Source: a virus
Direction: 5' to 3' (one strand)
Length of the DNA: 20,749 nucleotides
IMG/VR virus record: IMGVR_UViG_3300017951_000174
Span: 1-20,749 of that record
In this document: piece by piece, positions 1 through 6,252 of the stretch
How the letters are laid out: every line of letters begins with the position of its first letter
How positions within the stretch are numbered: the first letter of the stretch is position 1
The notes under the pieces: model-generated
The model's database searches: none
Told to the model about the DNA's origin: nothing
Seen by the model: only the letters and a program-made list of their open reading frames with translations
Translations under genes and position numbers: made by a program

Positions 1-3000
1 TCCCGCTCGTCAGCCTCGGCCTTGGCAACGCATGCAGACGAAGTGCAGGCGGTGACAGATTCGAGACTGTATTCCGAGCTGTCGTATTTGTTCAGTGTAA
101 CAAGGAAGTCCTCATCAGAGCCTGAGATCTCCTGGATGGCTACGAGTTCTTCGTACTTCTCCTTGGAGATCGGCTCCATTGGCAGACGAGGATAGGTTCC
201 ACCATCAACGTCAAAACGAGCCAGCAGGGCGGCAGAGATGTAGCCACCGTCGTTCTGAATGGTGTCGTAGATCAGCTTGGCCAGTGTTGGCACTTCGTGC
301 TCACGCAGTTCAATGGTCGCAGACGTGTTGTGATCCGTAAAGTAGTTCTGCACCTGCATATAAAGACCATACTGGGCCTCGACGGGCAGATAGGCCAGGT
401 CGAACTGATCGCAGCCAGGCAGGTTGGCCCAGCTCACCTCTGTTGGGATTTCGACCAGAACTTCTTGAACTCGTGGGTCTGTAATGTCATCCAGAAGGTT
501 GCCCTTTTCGTCACGAGCGGACTGAGCGGGGATGACAGAATATCCTGTTTCCAGGAGAGCTGCGACCAGAGGATCATTGACTCCAAGGGTGATACGACGG
601 ATGAAGCGCTGAGCCTTAGGAGGATGCCAGCCAGAGGAGGCACCTGTCAGCAGGCTCTTAGTACCCGCAGGTTGCACGGTTGTGATGCGGTTTGGTGTGC
701 GAATGCCGTGGTTGCGGCAATAGTCGCGAACACCCTGGCGAGCGGCGATAGCGAAGCGCTCGAGGTACATGGCCTCGACCTCCTTGAAGTAGTCCGCACG
801 ACGACTACCTTCGGGGCGACCCTTCATCATCCAGCTCAACCACTCGGACCCGCAAGCGTGAACGAGAAAATCAAACAGACCAGTAAAGCTGACGCCAACA
901 ATAGGATCGATCTCACGAGAGTACTGGTACCGCTCATAAACGAACTCGTGTTGCAGAAGTGCAGCCACCTGTAGGCCAGCAGCGTAAAAAGCGTCGGCTT
1001 GTGCTTTTGCATCCTTCGGGTCCAGGGTATTCAGGTGGACTTCGCTGAGGTTGCAGTGGAAGTCACGGCCGACAATCTCACCGCAAGGGTTAAGTCCGTA
1101 CCGATCCATGCGATGTGAAAGCTCGCGCTCATCCAGTTCAGGGGCTAAGGTCTTCAGGAAGGACAACCCAGCCTCGCGACCGCCCTCGGTGTAGTCACGA
1201 ATGAAGGCGGACTTTAGGGCAGGAGTGTTCAACAGGTCAACATTGGCTCGAGCCACGGCTTCAGGTACGTACTGAATGGCTCCTTCGCCTGACTGGAATT
1301 GCAGACGCACAGCATCTTCGACTTCCTGGTAACTGGGCTTGCTGTGGTAGCAGCGGGTGTGATTGGCCATCCGCAGGGCTTCCTTCTTCGGGTCAACACG
1401 CCAGTTGCCCTCTTCATCCTGAGAGTACAGTCCGAGCTTGGCGGTAGCGGCTTCTGAGTCGTTTTGACTGAACTGCCTCATGCCCGCACTGTTGTGAGTC
1501 AGGTAGCCGTCAGCGTAGAAGCAATGAGCATCTTCGACTGTGATGTCATAGGTGGGAAGCACTTCACTTTCTCCAAAACCGAGAACGGTAACAGGAACGT
1601 GCTGGCACTCTCCTACACGCTCCTCCCATGACTCGAAGTTGAGATCGACGTCCTTTGCCCCGTTGAAACCAAACTCCCTGAGCTCCTTGTAGGAGAAAGC
1701 CTCCCTGGCAACCTTCCCTGGCACTGTAAACCCATTCATTTTTAGGGTATCGATAGGGATAAGACCTTTTACTGAGTAGCGGCAGACAAAAGTATTGAAG
1801 CGCTCTTTCAAGGCCACAATGTTGAGATGAAAACGATCGTTCCAATGCTTTTTCTCTGCCTTGTTGACTTTTCCTCGCACGACAATACCAAGACTTGAGG
1901 CAAGTCGAGCGACCTGTTCTGCAAAGACTGGATAGATGGTCGTGACAAGGTTGATCGGACGGGTCTTGATGGACCCATCGCTGTCGAAAAGGCCTGCTAA
2001 GTAAGCCCCTCGGACTTGAGCACTTCCTTCGATGATGTAATAAGGTACGGAAATTTCCTTATTGGGTTGTTTGACGTTTTCGAAGAAATACTCAGCAAGT
2101 CGAATAGAGGAGCAAGTGATCTTCAGAGTGTTTTCTCCCTTCACCCGCTTGACCGCAGCGTCAAGACCAAACTCGCTAAGAGCCAGGTTGATTTTGGCTG
2201 ACAGGTTTTGACTCAACTCCGTCTCGCGACTGTCGGTGCTCCAAGTAACCGCTCCGTAGGGTTTGCCGTGCTTATTGATCCCAAGAGAGACGTAGCCGTT
2301 GCCGTGGGTAAATCCAATAAGCCATGCGACAGCGGGACTAAGAGTGCTTGGAATGACGATGTTCTTAGCACGACTCATGGATGAGCGTCCACCAGTAGCG
2401 TCATCTGGCAACCGAGCCGTGTCGTCGGAACCTCGTGTAGCCTCGTTGATATGGAGCAACCGATCTCCAGGCATAAGATGTTCAACTGTTGTCCATTTTA
2501 TGTCATCTGGAGAAGTTCCCATAATAGCAACTTCATGGTTTGCTGTCGCAAGCATGTCAGGTCCGTTCGTGAGAACGCGCACGACAGGTTGACTGCCTTG
2601 AATAAACTTGTCAGTAACTTGCTTGACCCCGTAAGGAGTGTGGACTTCAGCTCCAACAGTGATCTCATCCATCCGCACGAGACCCTTGGTGGTGCTTACG
2701 AGGGAGTGTCCAGGTAAACAGCGACGGATGTTGCCAGCCACGATGCAAGCAGCAGCTTCATCGATCAGCAGGCAAGCCTCAACAGTGGTCAACTTACGGC
2801 CGACGGCACTGTTCAGCAGATCCACCACCTTGCGGAACATGGTTTCCAGCTTGATGGGATTAGAGGTGCCACCAAAACCCTTCAGACGCTCGCCAGCGGG
2901 GCGGACGTTGCCCAGATCCAGGTGGATGCGGATGTGCCCCTCGTGGTGCTCCAGGCCCTCGTGAGCCCAGTTGACGATGAGTTGGTAGGCGTCCTGCCAA

Positions 3001-3551
3001 CCCTTGCGGGAATCGCCCACGGAGAGGGTTACAGTGCCAGAAGGCAGAAGGGTGTCAAAGGTGGTCTCAGCGCGGCGGGCGGAGTTCGTGCCAATCTCGG
3101 TGGTCGAGACGATCTCCAGCTGGTGGCTAACGGCAGGTAGTGCATCGATCACATCCTGTTCAAGCACAGCGCCAGTGCCAGAGCCCTGCATGGCCAGGTC
3201 TACCAGCAGGCCGAAAGCTTCCAGGTCGGACATGTGAGTGTTGGTACAGTTGTACCAGCCGCTAAAGTTCTCGGGCTTCTTGCTCCACTCGGTGCCGGCT
3301 ACCCAGAAGGCGCGACCAGAGGGGAAGGCATGCTGAGCTAGGGCTTGCTCGGTAACTTGCGCGGCTTCTTGCTCGGTAAACTTGCCGATGCGGGCAATAT
3401 CCTCGACGGTACGGGTCATTGCTTCCTGGAAGTTCTCGCGGGTGCCGTCTGCTTTGCGGCGCGAGTACGTCCTGAAGTACACCACCTCAGCGCTTGGTGC
3501 CGAATCTCGAAACGGCTTGGACTTGCTAGGCTGGAACTCAAAATCTGACAT
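1..3551 (-). CDS. nrdJ: Class II (adenosylcobalamin-dependent) ribonucleotide reductase, intein-containing, C-terminus cut by window edge
   Basis: This gene encodes a monomeric B12-dependent ribonucleotide reductase that makes deoxyribonucleotides for phage replication. The frame is open from the ATG at 3549-3551 to the window edge, about 1183 codons including a 410-residue intein, leaving about 773 extein residues, a normal size for NrdJ. After in-silico splicing, Cys102 (in GWYNCTN), Cys413 (in NPCGEI) with Glu two residues on, and Cys423 (in FHCNLSEV) sit where the Lactobacillus enzyme has Cys119, Cys408, Glu410 and Cys419. The visible C-terminal end has a Cys-rich stretch (ACTSSACV) that may be the redox tail. 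No strong ribosome binding site is seen. A terminator and a TAGAAT -10 lie just upstream, so it probably starts its own transcript. A glutaredoxin encoded at 5363-5557 could be its reductant. The family call is firm; the true end lies outside the window. Confidence 0.93.
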   Translation of the reverse strand, partial: MSDFEFQPSKSKPFRDSAPSAEVVYFRTYSRRKADGTRENFQEAMTRTVEDIARIGKFTEQEAAQVTEQALAQHAFPSGRAFWVAGTEWSKKPENFSGWYNCTNTHMSDLEAFGLLVDLAMQGSGTGAVLEQDVIDALPAVSHQLEIVSTTEIGTNSARRAETTFDTLLPSGTVTLSVGDSRKGWQDAYQLIVNWAHEGLEHHEGHIRIHLDLGNVRPAGERLKGFGGTSNPIKLETMFRKVVDLLNSAVGRKLTTVEACLLIDEAAACIVAGNIRRCLPGHSLVSTTKGLVRMDEITVGAEVHTPYGVKQVTDKFIQGSQPVVRVLTNGPDMLATANHEVAIMGTSPDDIKWTTVEHLMPGDRLLHINEATRGSDDTARLPDDATGGRSSMSRAKNIVIPSTLSPAVAWLIGFTHGNGYVSLGINKHGKPYGAVTWSTDSRETELSQNLSAKINLALSEFGLDAAVKRVKGENTLKITCSSIRLAEYFFENVKQPNKEISVPYYIIEGSAQVRGAYLAGLFDSDGSIKTRPINLVTTIYPVFAEQVARLASSLGIVVRGKVNKAEKKHWNDRFHLNIVALKERFNTFVCRYSVKGLIPIDTLKMNGFTVPGKVAREAFSYKELREFGFNGAKDVDLNFESWEERVGECQHVPVTVLGFGESEVLPTYDITVEDAHCFYADGYLTHNSAGMRQFSQNDSEAATAKLGLYSQDEEGNWRVDPKKEALRMANHTRCYHSKPSYQEVEDAVRLQFQSGEGAIQYVPEAVARANVDLLNTPALKSAFIRDYTEGGREAGLSFLKTLAPELDERELSHRMDRYGLNPCGEIVGRDFHCNLSEVHLNTLDPKDAKAQADAFYAAGLQVAALLQHEFVYERYQYSREIDPIVGVSFTGLFDFLVHACGSEWLSWMMKGRPEGSRRADYFKEVEAMYLERFAIAARQGVRDYCRNHGIRTPNRITTVQPAGTKSLLTGASSGWHPPKAQRFIRRITLGVNDPLVAALLETGYSVIPAQSARDEKGNLLDDITDPRVQEVLVEIPTEVSWANLPGCDQFDLAYLPVEAQYGLYMQVQNYFTDHNTSATIELREHEVPTLAKLIYDTIQNDGGYISAALLARFDVDGGTYPRLPMEPISKEKYEELVAIQEISGSDEDFLVTLNKYDSSEYSLESVTACTSSACVAKAEADER
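1491..2720 (-). other. Intein in NrdJ with a two-motif LAGLIDADG homing endonuclease domain
   Basis: A 410-residue intein interrupts NrdJ after residue 277, between GNIRR and SAGMRQF, whose joining restores the conserved NrdJ segment. It begins with Cys (CLPGHSLV) and ends with HN, followed by Ser as the first C-extein residue. Block B (TANH, within MLATANHEVA) and block F/G (YDITVEDAHCFYADG then YLTHN) are all present, so splicing should work. A DOD endonuclease lies in the middle: motif one reads LIGFTHGNGYV (around residues 134-144) and motif two LAGLFDSDGSI (around 241-251). In motif one the position of the catalytic acid holds Asn141; motif two keeps Asp248. The endonuclease may therefore be a nickase or inactive. 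Confidence 0.9.
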
Positions 3552-3585
3552 AGGTGCGATGCGCGTGGAGAAAGGTTGCCGAATT

Positions 3586-3591
3586 ATTCTA
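3586..3591 (-). promoter_or_regulatory. -10 element TAGAAT upstream of nrdJ
   Basis: TAGAAT with CTG directly before it lies 34 bases upstream of the nrdJ start and 2 bases after the T-run of the preceding terminator. The -35 position would fall inside the terminator stem and shows no TTGACA-like match. It belongs to the recurring -10 family of this window. Confidence 0.5.
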
Positions 3592-3593
3592 CA

Positions 3594-3615
3594 GGAAAGG
3601 GCGGCTTGGCCGCCC
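3594..3615 (-). terminator. Hairpin terminator before nrdJ
   Basis: A perfect 7-bp GC stem, GGGCGGC with GCCGCCC around a CAA loop, is followed on the minus strand by TTTCC. The short T-run makes it moderate in strength. It would end the transcript of the small genes at 4685-3685. Confidence 0.5.
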
Positions 3616-3640
3616 CCTTGTGACACATTTGTAACTTTCA

Positions 3641-3677
3641 ATCGGGAATCCTGATAACATGCGTTTATCGGGAATCC
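3641..3677. repeat. Pair of 11-bp direct repeats between a small gene and nrdJ
   Basis: ATCGGGAATCC occurs at 3641-3651 and 3667-3677, 26 bp start to start, in the short gap before nrdJ. The spacing of about two and a half helical turns could suit a protein binding site, but nothing else supports an operator. Confidence 0.4.
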
Positions 3678-3684
3678 GCGTAGG

Positions 3685-3888
3685 TCAATCCTCCTCGACC
3701 GTCAGGCGAGACCAAGCTGTGTAGGTTTGGTCAAAGAGGCGGGCTGCCTCGTACTCAGACTTGGCACGGACCTTAAAGGTGCCGTAGACGCGCTGAGAAC
3801 TAGGTGGCAGCGTGCGGCGCTGGGCGAAAACAACGTACTCGCGAGAGCCGAAGTCGTCGCTAAACAGGTGTGAAAACAGGTTAAACAT
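3685..3888 (-). CDS. Hypothetical 67-residue protein
   Basis: A small soluble protein beginning MFNLFSHLFSDDFG. The start at 3888 is chosen because the ATG comes two bases after the stop of the upstream Cys-rich gene (TGATCATG), implying translational coupling. A longer in-frame form from 3933 would overlap that gene. The middle reads like a compact domain (YGTFKVRAKSEYEAARLFDQTY) similar in feel to small phage proteins that handle sensory-type alpha/beta folds, but I do not recognise the family. It is the last gene before the nrdJ terminator. Confidence 0.6.
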   Translation of the reverse strand: MFNLFSHLFSDDFGSREYVVFAQRRTLPPSSQRVYGTFKVRAKSEYEAARLFDQTYTAWSRLTVEED

Positions 3889-3890
3889 GA

Positions 3891-4070
3891 TCAGTCGTAA
3901 CGGCAGTGGGTAGAGTTTGGGCGAATGGCGCACTCACGCATGAAGTAGGTGGAAGGAGATTCCAGCCACTGGCGCTGTTGAGTTGCCATAGGAGAAGGAT
4001 CAGCCTCGATGTAGTCGGAGCTGTAAACAGTGTTGCAGGTGCAGTTTTTGCAGGGTGTCTTGCAGGGCAT
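3891..4070 (-). CDS. Small Cys-rich protein
   Basis: A 59-residue protein with a Cys-rich N-terminus, MPCKTPCKNCTCNTV, containing four cysteines in about ten residues, plus two more near the C-terminus. The spacing could bind a metal, but no known zinc ribbon is matched. The start at 4070 has an AGAGGAACC ribosome binding site seven bases or so upstream. An alternative in-frame ATG at 4127 overlaps the stop of the upstream gene as ATGA and would add 19 residues (MIPGFCLTRLNQRYQEEPL); I cannot exclude it. Confidence 0.6.
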   Translation of the reverse strand: MPCKTPCKNCTCNTVYSSDYIEADPSPMATQQRQWLESPSTYFMRECAIRPNSTHCRYD

Positions 4071-4123
4071 TAAAGGTTCCTCTTGGTAGCGTTGGTTGAG
4101 TCGGGTGAGGCAGAAGCCAGGGA

Positions 4124-4258
4124 TCATCGCTTGCCCTGGCCAAGGTATTTCTTCTGACCCTTTTTCTTGAAGGATCCGCGCTTGCGAAGGCCGTCGCCTT
4201 GGCTGGTCCGCTTCTTGGGACCACTTTGGAACAGTTCGCCAGATTTGTACATTGCCAT
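4124..4258 (-). CDS. Very basic 44-residue protein
   Basis: This tiny protein (MAMYKSGELFQSG, then a run rich in Lys, Arg and Gly ending YLGQGKR) has about a dozen Lys and Arg in its last 30 residues. Such composition suggests nucleic-acid binding or a minor capsid-packaged peptide, but that is inference. It has its own promoter candidate (TTGACC, 17 bp, TAGAAT) 28 bases upstream, which is the main reason to believe it is expressed. Its TGA overlaps an ATG of the next gene as ATGA. A second ATG two codons in is equally possible as start. Confidence 0.6.
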   Translation of the reverse strand: MAMYKSGELFQSGPKKRTSQGDGLRKRGSFKKKGQKKYLGQGKR

Positions 4259-4285
4259 AGGAATCAGGGATAGGTGAACAGGTTC

Positions 4286-4314
4286 ATTCTAGCTTTCACG
4301 GTCCCAGAGGTCAA
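4286..4314 (-). promoter_or_regulatory. Sigma-70-type promoter TTGACC-N17-TAGAAT
   Basis: A -35 TTGACC (4309-4314) and -10 TAGAAT (4286-4291) are separated by 17 bp, ending 28 bases before the ATG at 4258. The TAG of the -10 is also the stop codon of the gene at 4289-4525. This is the best -35 match in the window. Confidence 0.6.
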
Positions 4315-4525
4315 CAAAGACAAAGGATCCAGGCTTGGGAAAGCCATTTTCTTCGCACCTCTTAACAAGAGAGCGATACACGCGCCATGCAGCCCACTTG
4401 GTGCGCAGATTCATAACGTAAACCTCTGCCTTCAATAAGGCAGCTCGCAGAATACGAGTAGTGAGCTCGCCATCGATGGCAAACGCACAGGCCAAAAGAA
4501 TCACGAGTAGATAAAAACCTTGCAT
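4289..4525 (-). CDS. Small single-pass membrane protein
   Basis: A 78-residue protein with an N-terminal hydrophobic helix (FYLLVILLACAFAI, residues 4-17) followed by a basic amphipathic region (LRTKWAAWRVYRSLVKRC) and a C-terminal GSFVFVDLW segment. The ATG at 4525 is preferred over an upstream start at 4573 because of a GGAGC ribosome binding site in the end of the gene before it. It could be an inner-membrane protein with a cytoplasmic tail, near the endolysin; a lysis role (holin-like or pinholin) is possible but there is only one clear membrane segment. Confidence 0.6.
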   Translation of the reverse strand: MQGFYLLVILLACAFAIDGELTTRILRAALLKAEVYVMNLRTKWAAWRVYRSLVKRCEENGFPKPGSFVFVDLWDRES

Positions 4526-4529
4526 AAAT

Positions 4530-4685
4530 TCAGCTCCAGTCAGGATTGTGGAAGACGCGGATGAGTTCCGCATCGGTTGGAATTAGTTCCTTTGCTGACA
4601 ACGTGGCGCCAGTTAGGTCTTTGGCGTACATGTCGAGGTTGTGTTCCTGGCCTTTGTGGCGGTAGACGGCTCGGTACAGGTGCAT
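4530..4685 (-). CDS. Hypothetical 51-residue protein
   Basis: MHLYRAVYRHKGQEHN opens a small protein with a likely beta-hairpin start and an acidic middle, ending RVFHNPDWS. A GGAG ribosome binding site sits nine bases before the ATG, and a promoter candidate lies 28 bases upstream. It ends four bases before the ATG of the membrane protein gene. I do not recognise the family. Confidence 0.6.
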   Translation of the reverse strand: MHLYRAVYRHKGQEHNLDMYAKDLTGATLSAKELIPTDAELIRVFHNPDWS

Positions 4686-4712
4686 GTCGTGTATCTCCAA
4701 GTGGACTCCACA

Positions 4713-4740
4713 AGCATAGCATCAGGTGCTAGGCTGCCAA
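4713..4740 (-). promoter_or_regulatory. Promoter TTGGCA-N16-TATGCT
   Basis: TTGGCA (4735-4740) and TATGCT (4713-4718) with TG one base before the -10 make an extended sigma-70-like promoter. The -35 lies in the last codons of the endolysin gene. The ATG at 4685 is 28 bases downstream. Confidence 0.55.
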
Positions 4741-5357
4741 GCCCCTTTGATACTTTGTAACACAGGGATCACCTCTGCCCTGGTGATCTTTGCCCGATTG
4801 CCGCCGATGTGATCATAGAAGCCGTGGCCGTTGCGGTACTCAATTGAAGCCCATTCCTTGGCTAGTTCGTCCAAAGCCCAACCCAGCAGATCATGGTCAC
4901 CGCGCAAGTAGGCGCCAACAGCTGGACGCTTGTAGACGATCAGGGTGGCCATCAAGGTGTCCTGGACTTCAGGTGTAAACATGTCCAGCTCGTTGACACT
5001 GGAATGATTGACAGCCCAGCGAAGGGTGGAGGGGATGAACTGGTAGCGGCCGACAGCGTAGATTTGCCAGCGCTGCATCTGAATTACCTCCTTGACGGTA
5101 AAGTCCTCGAAAGTGCGTCCCTTGAGCCACTGGATGCCGCCAGGCGTGTCACCAGCGCGTCCTCGGTTGATCGAGTTGTAGTCACCCTCACCCGTCGCTA
5201 TGAGGTCCATAAGCGGCCTCAGGCGCTTTTCTGGGGAAATGTACTCAGGGTTGGGGCAAAAGGCCCTGGAGGCCCTTGCAGGGGGCGCAAGGAAAGCCCC
5301 TGGCCCACCCAGCAATGCAGCCAGAGCGAGACAGGGGCAGAGTTGAGAAAGTTTCAT
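4722..5357 (-). CDS. Secreted lysozyme-like endolysin (GH104/transglycosylase-type fold)
   Basis: A 211-residue cell-wall hydrolase that would cut peptidoglycan at lysis. Residues 1-30 form a Sec signal peptide: basic start (MKLSQ), hydrophobic core, and a PPARA-S cleavage site, so export would be independent of a holin. The mature domain carries LMDLIATGEGDYNSIN, where the Glu of GEG is the expected catalytic acid, and VGRYQFIPSTLRWAV, the substrate-groove motif shared by lambda-R-like GH104 enzymes and lytic transglycosylases. The ATG at 5357 starts five bases after the glutaredoxin stop without a clear ribosome binding site, so it is probably coupled. Exact glycosidase family is not certain. 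Confidence 0.82.
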   Translation of the reverse strand: MKLSQLCPCLALAALLGGPGAFLAPPARASRAFCPNPEYISPEKRLRPLMDLIATGEGDYNSINRGRAGDTPGGIQWLKGRTFEDFTVKEVIQMQRWQIYAVGRYQFIPSTLRWAVNHSSVNELDMFTPEVQDTLMATLIVYKRPAVGAYLRGDHDLLGWALDELAKEWASIEYRNGHGFYDHIGGNRAKITRAEVIPVLQSIKGAWQPST

Positions 5358-5362
5358 CAAGT

Positions 5363-5557
5363 TCAGTGTTTACGGCACCAAGCGGCCAACTCAGTGAAGC
5401 CGCCAATCGCTTCACCGTCCACTTCGATGAATGGTACCGTCGGCCACAGGTCGGACTTGCCTTCAGCTTCGATGTATTGGATGCCTTTGAGGTCCAGAAG
5501 TTTCTTGGCTTTTTGGCACCACCGACAATTTGGCAGGGTGTTAATTGTTGCTGTCAT
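5363..5557 (-). CDS. Glutaredoxin-like protein
   Basis: A 64-residue thiol-disulfide protein. It has the redox site CRWC (residues 11-14), a TVPF segment with the cis-proline, and a GGF turn (IGGFTEL), the three hallmarks of glutaredoxin/NrdH. It is shorter than the usual 75-85 residues. The start overlaps the previous stop as ATGA. The natural partner would be the class II ribonucleotide reductase of this genome, supplying electrons to its active-site disulfide; this pairing is inferred. Confidence 0.85.
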   Translation of the reverse strand: MTATINTLPNCRWCQKAKKLLDLKGIQYIEAEGKSDLWPTVPFIEVDGEAIGGFTELAAWCRKH

Positions 5558-5862
5558 AGGTCGTTAGTGATTTCGTAAGCGTAGATGTAGCGCTGTGCGT
5601 TGGCGATGTTGTTGGCAGCGTATTCCAGGTTACCCCAGTCAGACACACCTTCAACGGATTGCCCTTGCATAGCCTTGCGGAGATAGTCCATGTTGTACCA
5701 GTAGACCTCCTCATCCTCAGAGCAAATGGCGTTGTCTCGGGCGCTATCCAGGGATCCGTAGAGCTGGATCTCAGTGTAGTCGCCATCGGTGTCGAAGACG
5801 CTTTCTAGCGAGTCCAGTACATGCTTCAGGTGCTCGTAGAGCTTCTTTTCGGCGTTGGTCAT
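5554..5862 (-). CDS. Hypothetical acidic 102-residue protein
   Basis: An acidic, mostly helical protein (MTNAEKKLYEHLKHVLDSLE at the start, then YWYNMDYLRKAMQG and a Asn/Ala-rich helix near the end). No motif is recognised. It is joined to both neighbours by ATGA overlaps, so it is part of the operon that ends with glutaredoxin and endolysin. The regular start, overlaps and biased composition make it a real gene. Confidence 0.7.
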   Translation of the reverse strand: MTNAEKKLYEHLKHVLDSLESVFDTDGDYTEIQLYGSLDSARDNAICSEDEEVYWYNMDYLRKAMQGQSVEGVSDWGNLEYAANNIANAQRYIYAYEITNDL

Positions 5863-6092
5863 CGGTTCAGAGCGTTGTGACGAGCCTTAGCGGCTTTCTG
5901 AGGAGCAGAGTACCAGCCTAACAGGACAAGGGTTCCTTTGATCTTGGCGGTTGCCTGGTAGCGGACCTCCCCGCAGTTCAGGGTCACGAGTCGGACCCCC
6001 TCAGGAAGGGAAGTCGCGGGGACGGGAGTCGGCAGCGTTGTCTGTCCTGGGACTTCCTTCGTTGCAGGCTTGCGTCTTTTGGAAGGAGACAC
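5859..6092 (-). CDS. Small protein with an AP2-like DNA-binding domain
   Basis: A 77-residue protein starting at GTG (6090-6092), chosen because of a strong GGGAGGT ribosome binding site seven bases upstream. The first 30 residues are basic and Pro-rich. Residues 40-75 (GEVRYQATAKIKGTLVLLG, then WYSAPQKAAKARHNAL) match the AP2 pattern of three beta strands with LG-x-(F/Y) and a helix rich in EAA/KAA. AP2 domains are known in phage homing endonucleases and as integrase arms; here there is no nuclease attached. It may be a small DNA-binding regulator or a relic of a homing enzyme. The domain call is by eye. Confidence 0.6.
   Translation of the reverse strand: MSPSKRRKPATKEVPGQTTLPTPVPATSLPEGVRLVTLNCGEVRYQATAKIKGTLVLLGWYSAPQKAAKARHNALNR
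5915..5920 (-). promoter_or_regulatory. Extended -10 TGTTAGGCT inside the AP2-like gene
   Basis: TGTTAGGCTG lies in the 3' part of the AP2-like gene, 52 bases before the next start at 5862. It matches the window-wide motif but is inside coding sequence and has no -35, so it is weaker evidence. Confidence 0.3.
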
Positions 6093-6252
6093 GTTTGTAC
6101 CTCCGGGAGAATGGGTCAGGTGTCCAGTGTACCACAACCCAGTCAACCTTGGGATTGAGATCGATGTGGCGCTGGACAGAATGGTTGTGAACCCCTAGCT
6201 GTACGTACCCGTCATGAGTGGTGCAGCCAGAGGGGGTTTCGACGATAAGCAT
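6001..6252 (-). CDS. Hypothetical 83-residue protein overlapping the AP2-like gene
   Basis: MLIVETPSGC opens a protein whose first 60 residues look like a folded beta domain (VQLGVHNHSVQRHIDLNP, VDWVVVHWTPDP). The ATG shares one base with the stop of the metallophosphoesterase gene (TGATG). The last 30 residues are low-complexity and lie opposite the start of the AP2-like gene in another frame, with a 92-base overlap. I do not recognise it. The overlap could be genuine or reflect a nearby frameshift. Confidence 0.5.
   Translation of the reverse strand: MLIVETPSGCTTHDGYVQLGVHNHSVQRHIDLNPKVDWVVVHWTPDPFSRRYKRVSFQKTQACNEGSPRTDNAADSRPRDFPS
6126..6131 (-). promoter_or_regulatory. Extended -10 TGGTACACT before the AP2-like gene
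   Basis: TGGTACACTG lies 33 bases before the GTG at 6092, within the overlapping upstream gene. It has the same spacing to the start as the other motif copies. No -35 is visible. Confidence 0.35.

Noticed and set aside
297-974. 225-codon plus-strand frame
   Set aside because: Antisense of the nrdJ catalytic core, whose cysteine motifs are intact.
4893-5567. 224-codon plus-strand frame
   Set aside because: It lies opposite the endolysin and glutaredoxin genes, both of which have clear motifs.
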